Below, piece by piece: positions 43,105 to 49,238 of a stretch of 49,238 nucleotides of DNA (positions are counted from its first letter, which is position 1; each line of letters starts with the position of its first letter). The stretch is from Spirochaetia bacterium (GTDB lineage Bacteria > Spirochaetota > Leptospiria > Leptospirales > Leptonemataceae): assembly GCA_021413825.1 (NCBI GenBank), contig JAIOPQ010000058.1, positions 1 to 49,238 of the forward strand, in the 5' to 3' direction. Under the pieces are notes generated by a model. That model worked only from the letters and a program-made list of their open reading frames with translations, searched no databases and was not told the origin of the DNA. A program made the translations under genes and the position numbers.

Positions 43105-43580
43105 AGTTTTTGAATTTCAACAGCCTGTATGCTCGGGCGATAGCAAATTCCTTTTACGTCATCGCAAATCTGCGAACGGATCTGGATAGTTTTGCCCGCG
43201 AGTTTATCAAGCTCACCTTCGAAAACAAAGTCACCTTTGCCACGCAACACCTTTGCACCTGATTCTGCTTCCGGTTCACCGCTTGGTCCAGTTTTCATTC
43301 CAGGCGCTTTGGTAAGCCCGATCTCTTTGAGCAGCTCATCCCATTGAAAGCTAATTGGGATAAATGTTCCGTCCTTTCCCGGGTCCAGATATGCATGATG
43401 CCCGGCTGGCACCTGGACACTAATGGTCAAAGTCTTTGCCCTCAGGACTGCCTCTGAAGCTGTGCGATGCGGATTGTCCTTATCCTCTCCGCCGGTTTGA
43501 GGCTTTCCGCAGAACGACAGGAATGCAAGGGCCGTGATCAGAGTAGATACAAGAATGCCTTTATGATTCATATTTTTCAT
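43101..43580 (-). CDS. DsbD N-terminal (alpha)-domain-like lipoprotein
   Basis: 159 aa from ATG 43580, with AGGAG about 12 nt upstream; a frame open to 43634 would overlap the preceding gene. The N-terminus (KGILVSTLITALAFLSFCGKP) looks like a spirochaetal lipoprotein signal with Cys after LSF. The domain shows VQVPAGHHAYLDPGKDG and the paired cysteines SQICDDVKGICYRP, like the CADAGLCYPP pair of nDsbD. It should act in periplasmic thiol-disulfide exchange, receiving electrons from a thioredoxin-like partner, presumably the next gene. Confidence 0.82.
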   Translation of the reverse strand: MKNMNHKGILVSTLITALAFLSFCGKPQTGGEDKDNPHRTASEAVLRAKTLTISVQVPAGHHAYLDPGKDGTFIPISFQWDELLKEIGLTKAPGMKTGPSGEPEAESGAKVLRGKGDFVFEGELDKLAGKTIQIRSQICDDVKGICYRPSIQAVEIQKL

Positions 43581-43608
43581 CTGGCAAGTTACTCCTATTG
43601 TTGCAAGC

Positions 43609-44610
43609 TCATTCCTGGTTACGAAAGCTTTCAATTCCTGGCAGAATCTTGTATTTCAGCATTCGAGATACAGGCATGTTTGGTATCCCATTATTCAATG
43701 AGAGCGGCGGAATCGCCTGGATGACTTTTTGTTTGTTGATCTTGCCCTTATAGAAATCCCAGGCGGACTGAATAAAATTCTCTCCGCGCTTGATGGCTTG
43801 CCTCGTCAGAAATTTTACATCCCGTTTGTACGGTTTCCCTGAGACTGGATGCGGTGTAGTTTTGCTGGTTTCAAATTCGATTGAGGCTGGAGTCTCAGGA
43901 TAGAATAGATTAATAAAAAAATCATACTCGTAAGAGGCCAAACGGTTCAGGTAGGAAAAGAAGCGGTAGGCTCGTCTGGAAACCATTAGCGTTTGTAAGA
44001 ATCGTGATTTACGAACGGCTCGAAACGCCGCAGGTTGCAGTGGAAACGTGGGATCAAATGTATCGCGCAGTACATCCGCAAAAAAAGGAATCAATTTATT
44101 TTTGAAATCGTTGGGAAGCTTAAGTTTTCCTGGCATATCGAATTCTTCCAGTGACTGGCTCGTTTGATTTAACAGGTGCAAGTCCAGAGAACTTTCATAC
44201 ACGCGATGTCTGCATTGGGCAAGCAAACGGTCCAGGGCAGACTCCGCATAATAGTTTCCAGTGATGCTGTAAATCATCGGATGAAAAAACGTGTCTGCGG
44301 CCACATGAGAAAGATAGCCGGCGACAAATGCAAAATAGCGGTCACCCTGGTCCAGGGTTCTCGCACGCTCGAGCATCAAATAGACGTGATCCATGTTTGA
44401 GTTGCCGCTCCGGCCGTGGATGTGTTCTGCAAAAACTTCTGCCGATGGAATTTTCTCAAAAGGCAACCTGACATCGTAGTAAAAGAGATCAGGCGACATT
44501 GTTCCAAAATAGAAGATGTTGATATTGTTTTCGATTGCCTGGCGCGCATTATTGCTTAGTCCGCTCAGCATTTTATCGCCGAGTAGAATGTGGGTAATTT
44601 CCTTAGGCAT
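43609..44610 (-). CDS. Zinc-dependent phospholipase C-like protein (Zn_dep_PLPC)
   Basis: 333 aa without a signal peptide. The N-terminus KEITHILLGDKML, NIFYFGTMSPDLFYYD and FAFVAGYLSHVAADTFFHPMIY contain the His/Asp ligands of the zinc-dependent phospholipase C family (PF00882-like). Whether it is a phospholipase is unknown; many such proteins are cytoplasmic hydrolases without proven substrate. Its start overlaps the nadK stop by one base (TAATG), placing it in the menG-nadK minus-strand operon. Confidence 0.82.
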   Translation of the reverse strand: MPKEITHILLGDKMLSGLSNNARQAIENNINIFYFGTMSPDLFYYDVRLPFEKIPSAEVFAEHIHGRSGNSNMDHVYLMLERARTLDQGDRYFAFVAGYLSHVAADTFFHPMIYSITGNYYAESALDRLLAQCRHRVYESSLDLHLLNQTSQSLEEFDMPGKLKLPNDFKNKLIPFFADVLRDTFDPTFPLQPAAFRAVRKSRFLQTLMVSRRAYRFFSYLNRLASYEYDFFINLFYPETPASIEFETSKTTPHPVSGKPYKRDVKFLTRQAIKRGENFIQSAWDFYKGKINKQKVIQAIPPLSLNNGIPNMPVSRMLKYKILPGIESFRNQE

Positions 44611-45524
44611 TAGAGTTTATGGATTACTTGCAAATGTTCCTGACTCAAGAAAAATCGGGCGCGCGCCCCATAGGGAAAAGAGAAAGACAAATCATCATCA
44701 GAGTCCGCTACAATTTCTCCATCCATTTCTGAAATTATCTCAAGGGTTTCTCCGGCAAGCACATGCTCCGGGCCGAGGGGTATAAGGGCTTCCCGCGCTA
44801 CGTACGCAAAATAAGGAGCATCCCTCGGGAAGACAGAATCGTTTCGTTTTGACTCGGGTAGACAATTCTTAAACCAGCCAGTGGATCCCGCCCCAGTGGC
44901 CGCAAGCAATCCAGAGCATTTCTCTTCTTTGAACTCACCCGAGCCTTTTCTCAAAAGGTAGCGACTCATGTACTCAGCAAAGCGATTTCGGACGCTGTAT
45001 TCGGATGTGCAGGCTCCAATAGATTTTTCTGTTCCATCGGGCAGGGTGATAGTGCATTCGATTCGACTCCAGTTTTCAGTCGCCTGGTTTTTCAGGTATT
45101 CCGTCCGATCAACCGATCCATCGGCACATGCAGCATTGAATCTAGCGTAGAATTCCAGAAACTGTGCACAATCCCCGGCAAGCAATGCACCGCGCGAACT
45201 CTTTGGATCAGAATTGATCCCGACAATGGGGCTTTTTGCAAATCGACTGACGTAAACAAAATGGTTGTCACCACCAAAGCTTACAACGCAGCGATAATCC
45301 GAGAAATCAAGATCGCGTAGCTGGCCGCGGGCCGCAAAATCAGCGTTTTGAAGCGCAGACCTGAGCCTTGCCAGGGCTTCCTTTTGTCGTTCATGTGATT
45401 CATAGACTCGATCAAATGCGAAGTTCTGAATTTCATAGATATTTCGCAGAGCGGATTCCGATCCGTACTTTTCAAGATCGCGCTCCCATTTGGTGCGTTT
45501 CATTGCTACAAGGAAGTCTTTCAT
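44610..45524 (-). CDS. nadK: NAD kinase
   Basis: 304 aa. Phosphorylates NAD+ to NADP+. The family motifs are present in divergent form: CVVSFGGDNHFVYVSRF (the GGDG loop is GGDN), PIVGINSDPKSSRGALL, and AATGAGSTGWFKN (GAGSTG). A C-terminal beta-strand region (SFSFPYGARARFFLS) fits the NADK beta domain. It lies 23 bp after menG on the same strand. ATG 45524 is used; M at codon 8 is an alternative. Confidence 0.88.
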   Translation of the reverse strand: MKDFLVAMKRTKWERDLEKYGSESALRNIYEIQNFAFDRVYESHERQKEALARLRSALQNADFAARGQLRDLDFSDYRCVVSFGGDNHFVYVSRFAKSPIVGINSDPKSSRGALLAGDCAQFLEFYARFNAACADGSVDRTEYLKNQATENWSRIECTITLPDGTEKSIGACTSEYSVRNRFAEYMSRYLLRKGSGEFKEEKCSGLLAATGAGSTGWFKNCLPESKRNDSVFPRDAPYFAYVAREALIPLGPEHVLAGETLEIISEMDGEIVADSDDDLSFSFPYGARARFFLSQEHLQVIHKL

Positions 45525-45547
45525 AAGATCGAAGCTTATAGCGGACG

Positions 45548-46339
45548 TTAGGCGATTTGTCCAGGCTTCCGAGCAATGTGGAGAGCACTTGAGCCAAACA
45601 TGAAGTTCACTATCTTAATATCCGTAAACCCGGCCGCCTCAAGTTCCTCCTTCATGCTCAACTGATCGGGATACCGTCGCGCAGACTGGGGAAGATAGTC
45701 GTACATTTTGTGTGCAGCTCCGTGGATTAGATACCCAATCTTTGGCACGATCTGCTCAAAGTAGAAACTGAAAAAGGGCGAAAGTATTTTTGGTGGTTTA
45801 CCTACTTCAAGGAGTAGAAACTTTCCGCCTGGTTTTAGAGCGCGTAGAATTCCGGCCAGACAGGGAGCTCGGTCTTCTACATTGCGCAGCCCAAAGCCCA
45901 TGCTGATTGCATCGAACTCCTGATCAAAGTCGAGGCGCATTGCATCCCCTTCGCGCAGTATTACGTTCTTGCCATCAAAGAGCTCAGGCCGGGTGGAAAC
46001 CAGGTTACTCAGGCGATTTCCCAGAACACCAAGCATATTCGAACTGAAATCAACAGCGGTTACAGAGGACGGCTGGCCCAGGATTTTCAAAAAAGCAAGG
46101 CTGAGGTCTCCGCTGCCGCAGCACAGATCCAGAACGTTACCCGGTTTTCCTTTTAGCCCGGAGGACAGGACGGTTTTTCGCTTCCAGAGCCTGTGCATTC
46201 CAAAGGTGATCCAGTCGTTAAACGAGTCGTAGTTACTGGCAATCTGGTCAAAGTTGGTTTGAACAAATTGGGCCTTGGCTTCTGGCGCAGGAAGGATTCC
46301 GCTTTCAGTTCTGCTTGTCACAAGAGTGCTTTCTTTCAT
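45548..46339 (-). CDS. menG: Demethylmenaquinone/ubiquinone methyltransferase (MenG/UbiE family)
   Basis: 263 aa from ATG 46339, preceded by GAGG; a frame open to 46384 adds 15 residues that run into the divergent gene. Family signatures: FDQIASNYDSFNDWITFGMHRLWKR, motif I VLDLCCGSGDLSLA, GDAMRLDFDQEFDAISMGFGLRNVED, and LKPGGKFLLLEVGKP. The enzyme carries out the SAM-dependent C-methylation that ends menaquinone biosynthesis. It heads the menG-nadK-phospholipase-like-DsbD-like series and is divergent from the gene at 46354 with only 14 bp between the starts. Confidence 0.93.
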   Translation of the reverse strand: MKESTLVTSRTESGILPAPEAKAQFVQTNFDQIASNYDSFNDWITFGMHRLWKRKTVLSSGLKGKPGNVLDLCCGSGDLSLAFLKILGQPSSVTAVDFSSNMLGVLGNRLSNLVSTRPELFDGKNVILREGDAMRLDFDQEFDAISMGFGLRNVEDRAPCLAGILRALKPGGKFLLLEVGKPPKILSPFFSFYFEQIVPKIGYLIHGAAHKMYDYLPQSARRYPDQLSMKEELEAAGFTDIKIVNFMFGSSALHIARKPGQIA

Positions 46340-46353
46340 CCTCGCCTCATCCG

Positions 46354-48246
46354 ATGAGCGCGGCCGCCAAACCCCAGGACCCAAACGAGCAGCCTTTTGA
46401 GGTGCTGGACCTCCAGCAGTCTACTGAGTATGCACAGGCGCTCGAGGCGCGCGGTGACTTCAAGTTCAAGGGTATTTTCAAAGTATTTCAGACAATCCTC
46501 GATTGGACCACAAAATTTTCCTCTACCAACATTCTGCCCTCTGTAGATCAAATCGCCAAAGATGTTGAGATTCCAGCGGATCGTTTGAATCTCTATCTCC
46601 TTGAATTGCAGGGGCGGGGTTCGTCAAAGGAAAAATTCATTGAGTCGATTCCCTACGTGGATCTGGCTACGGAAGGCCTGGTCCCCATGATCGTCTTTGC
46701 ACGACCAACCAAGGCCGACGGAACATCAGGCAGGCGTTACGCTGAGGCGTATCGTGATAAGAGCCTTCAATCAATTAAGAAATATCTGAGCCTCAGGCGT
46801 CCCCTGAGCTACGATGATTTTGAAAAGCTAATCCGTACATATGTTGATTCCGGTAAGTTAGGCGAGCTTCAAGCCGGCTCAGAAATTTCCCGTCTATTTT
46901 TCCAGGATCCAGATCCAAATACGCGCAAGAAGTACCACCAGCATTTTGTGATTCCAATCTATCGTAAGCTAGTAGAAGAGAAGCACCTGGTTGCTTTACC
47001 GGAAGGCAAGCCAAGGGTTCTGCTGTATAACACGCCGGATGAACTCTGGAACAGATACTTCATCCTGGCGGACATGTTTCTTGCTTCCGTTGGAGAGCAC
47101 GGAAAATTTTCCGATCGTCCTGATCCTATGGAATTGGGCGCATACTTAAATGGCTACGATCCAGCTCGTGTGGATGGAATGCGTCCTGGATACAAACAGG
47201 CGCACGGCGAACTGATTCTACTCTGTGGTCTCCTTGAGAAGCGCCGCGAAGAAGAGACAGAGCGCAAAAAGAAAGAGGAACTTCAAAAACTAACGGATGA
47301 AGTTGCTCGCCAGGCGCGCGTTACCGATGTGCGTCGTTATGATAAGTACGCGGAAGAATTGCGATCGCAAATGCTCCGGTCTTCCGGCATCCTACAGGTA
47401 GAAATTCCATCTGGCTCCCGGATGACGCAATACATTCTGCACAAGACTCGTGTGAAAGACGCAATCAAGAGTGCGCGCGAGACATTCGATCAAACAGGTG
47501 ATCCATCAGAAGTTCGCGTACTCTCCGCAATGTCGATTGAAGATTCGCTCAATCCAGAAGAACTCAAGGCGTTCCATGAACTGGAACAACGCACGTACCT
47601 GGAACATTTGCCATGGCTTGTCCGCGTCTGGCGCGCTCTATTTGGAAGTGGAAAGCTCAAACCGGAAGAAGTTAAGAAGATCAAGCAAAAGGTTCAGAGA
47701 GAGCAGGCAGAGGCAAGCCTTCGCATTCGCAAAGTAGAAGCTGAACGCAGCAAGAAGGAACTGGTTTCAAAGAAAGTCAAAGGCGCAGAACCCAAATCAG
47801 AAAATAGACCTGAGCCTAAATCTGCAGATGAGTCTGGCGAAGATGAGGATGTGGTTCATAAGAACGTGGTAATGGATGAAAAAATCCAGGAAACTGTTCG
47901 CGGAATGGTGCAAGAGCTGGATCATGCCTGGGAGCGAAACCTTCTGCCAAATCGTAATTTCTTGATTGAGAAGTTCCCAACATTTAACGAAGAAACAATC
48001 ATAAACTTTTTAAAGAAATATGGGCGCACGGAGATCCTGTCGTTTAGAGTTCCGCACGATAAGCCGGAATACCTCTGGCCAATCCTGATCACACGAAGAT
48101 ATGTAAAAGCAAAGGGAAAAGCAATGCTTTCCAAGGCCAAACACGACGCTGACGAACAGCGTACGGCCATGATGCCAAATCAGGAAAAGTTTGATGTGGC
48201 TACAGCACTGGAAGATTTCCTGACTCGAATACTAGTCAAAATCTAG
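46354..48246 (+). CDS. Large charged protein of unknown function
   Basis: 630 aa from ATG 46354; TTG 46315 would overlap menG. Soluble, no signal peptide. The N-terminal ~290 residues look globular and helical ([36 protein letters not shown] resembles a winged-helix-like module). A Lys/Glu-rich helix ([25 protein letters not shown]) and a low-complexity acidic/basic linker (~500-535) follow, then a compact C-terminal domain ([27 protein letters not shown]). I do not recognise it. It is followed 7 bp later by pyk, so the two are probably co-transcribed. Confidence 0.7.
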   Translation: MSAAAKPQDPNEQPFEVLDLQQSTEYAQALEARGDFKFKGIFKVFQTILDWTTKFSSTNILPSVDQIAKDVEIPADRLNLYLLELQGRGSSKEKFIESIPYVDLATEGLVPMIVFARPTKADGTSGRRYAEAYRDKSLQSIKKYLSLRRPLSYDDFEKLIRTYVDSGKLGELQAGSEISRLFFQDPDPNTRKKYHQHFVIPIYRKLVEEKHLVALPEGKPRVLLYNTPDELWNRYFILADMFLASVGEHGKFSDRPDPMELGAYLNGYDPARVDGMRPGYKQAHGELILLCGLLEKRREEETERKKKEELQKLTDEVARQARVTDVRRYDKYAEELRSQMLRSSGILQVEIPSGSRMTQYILHKTRVKDAIKSARETFDQTGDPSEVRVLSAMSIEDSLNPEELKAFHELEQRTYLEHLPWLVRVWRALFGSGKLKPEEVKKIKQKVQREQAEASLRIRKVEAERSKKELVSKKVKGAEPKSENRPEPKSADESGEDEDVVHKNVVMDEKIQETVRGMVQELDHAWERNLLPNRNFLIEKFPTFNEETIINFLKKYGRTEILSFRVPHDKPEYLWPILITRRYVKAKGKAMLSKAKHDADEQRTAMMPNQEKFDVATALEDFLTRILVKI

Positions 48247-48253
48247 GGCAAAC

Positions 48254-49238
48254 ATGCCAGCAAAGAAAACACCTAAAAAACCACACCGGCCTCAGGCCGA
48301 AACCAAAGCGCGTACGGCCAAAGTGCCGCGTCCGCGCCGGGAAGCAGAGGTCGAATTCGCATCGATTGATGCTGCGGAGCGGCGAGATTTTAGATTAACC
48401 AAGATTATCTGCACGCTCGGTCCAGCTTCTGATTCAACGCCAATGATAGAGAAGCTTTCGCGCGCCGGAATGAATGTGGCGCGCGTGAACATGTCACATG
48501 GGAATCGCGATAAGCATCGCGAAGTAATCCGCCGCATCAAGAATGTAAATCGTAAGATCAATCATCCTATTGCAATTCTAATGGATTTGCAGGGTCCGGA
48601 AATTCGAACCGGAGAAATTAAAGAACATATCACCCTTGGTGTTGGAGAAATCTTTACTTTCACTGTGCTTCCGGAAGAAAATCCGGAAATTAAAAGCGTC
48701 TTTGTAAACTACAAGGACATGGTAAACCAGCTGAAGCCTGGCGATAAGATCACAGTGGACAATGGACTGATCAACCTGCAGGTTCTCGAAAAGAATGCAA
48801 CTGGTCTTCGCTGCATTGTGCTAGAGGGCGGGACGTTGGGGTCCAGAAAACATATCAATCTTCCCGGTGTACGCGTAAACCTACCTTCGATTGCAGAAAA
48901 GGATAAACGCGACATTGAGATGGCGATTGCAGAAGATCTGGATTTTGTTGCCCTCTCTTTTGTGAGAAACGCTGACGCAGTACTCGAGGCTCGCAGCATG
49001 ATTGAATCTGCTGGTGGGCATACTCGATTGATTTCCAAAATTGAAAATGACGAAGGGGTGGCAAACTTCGCAAGCATCCTTGCTGTATCAGACGGTATCA
49101 TGGTTGCTCGTGGAGACCTTGGTGTTGAAGTTCCCATTGCAGAGTTACCCGTAATTCAACGCAGAATGATCCGTGAATGTTGCATTGCCGGGAAACCAAT
49201 CATCGTAGCCACGCACCTACTTGAAAGTATGATCAGCA
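48254..49238 (+). CDS. pyk: Pyruvate kinase (3' end beyond window)
   Basis: 328 codons to the window edge. Converts phosphoenolpyruvate and ADP to pyruvate and ATP. The catalytic barrel begins near residue 48 with [14 protein letters not shown], then [22 protein letters not shown], a B domain (~120-220), [29 protein letters not shown], the catalytic Lys in [11 protein letters not shown] and [12 protein letters not shown]. The ~47-residue Lys/Arg/Pro-rich N-terminal extension is unusual; most bacterial pyruvate kinases start at the first strand. AGGG precedes the ATG. The C-terminal domain is outside the window. Confidence 0.96.
   Translation, partial: MPAKKTPKKPHRPQAETKARTAKVPRPRREAEVEFASIDAAERRDFRLTKIICTLGPASDSTPMIEKLSRAGMNVARVNMSHGNRDKHREVIRRIKNVNRKINHPIAILMDLQGPEIRTGEIKEHITLGVGEIFTFTVLPEENPEIKSVFVNYKDMVNQLKPGDKITVDNGLINLQVLEKNATGLRCIVLEGGTLGSRKHINLPGVRVNLPSIAEKDKRDIEMAIAEDLDFVALSFVRNADAVLEARSMIESAGGHTRLISKIENDEGVANFASILAVSDGIMVARGDLGVEVPIAELPVIQRRMIRECCIAGKPIIVATHLLESMIS

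Noticed and set aside
43581..43634. Upstream start of the DsbD-alpha-like lipoprotein
   Set aside because: It overlaps the preceding gene and puts 18 residues before the lipoprotein signal; ATG 43580 has its own ribosome site.

Overview
The window looks like chromosomal (or chromid) DNA of a spirochaete of the order Leptospirales. The grounds are DUF1574-type SGNH proteins, an MBOAT/GT87 cluster, a spirochaete-style cyclic-nucleotide-gated K+ channel, a rubrerythrin / Fe-S protein / DUF3501 module, and many conserved-looking proteins I cannot place elsewhere. Genes are densely packed, with many ATGA overlaps. I found no rRNA, tRNA, CRISPR array or insertion sequence.

Region 1 (1-12.7 kb) is dominated by one-carbon and methyl-cycle genes on the minus strand. 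An ArsR-methyltransferase fusion, ahcY and metH form one operon, with a perfect 20-bp palindrome overlapping the first gene's promoter (a SahR-like arrangement). metF lies further right, coupled to a GAF-GAF-PP2C phosphatase. Between them are a polytopic membrane protein divergent from a MarR regulator, with two palindromic operators in the shared promoter, and an AHSA1/SRPBCC protein.

Region 2 (12.7-21.7 kb) is the most unusual part. It reads like a plasmid or secondary-chromosome maintenance cassette: parA, parB, a HTH Rep-like protein, and a predicted ~46-nt antisense RNA with its own promoter and terminator inside the rep leader. Three promoters (parA, rep, antisense RNA) each carry the same ATGTGACAT palindrome at the -10/+1 position. 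The rep gene is translationally coupled to an 845-aa discoidin/phage-tail-like repeat protein, which is coupled to metF. Divergent from parA is a GC-rich block: a bEBP-like regulator with a degenerate ATPase, a protein of unknown function, and about 0.8 kb with no convincing gene. Gene orientation switches from mostly minus to mostly plus at the parA/bEBP divergence.

Region 3 (21.7-36.2 kb) holds thrS behind a candidate attenuator, rubrerythrin-FeS-DUF3501, a pair of HtrA-like proteins (one interrupted, one lacking catalytic residues), a beta-barrel protein, and an operon that pairs a voltage-sensor/HAMP protein lacking a pore with a CNG-type K+ channel carrying a C-terminal Fn3 domain. A SGNH gene interrupted by an in-frame TAG follows.

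Region 4 (36.2-49.2 kb) holds queA, a GT87-MBOAT-SGNH-SGNH envelope-modification cluster, a split DsbD-like pair, a zinc-phospholipase-like protein, NAD kinase, menG/ubiE, a large unknown protein and the 5' two thirds of pyk.
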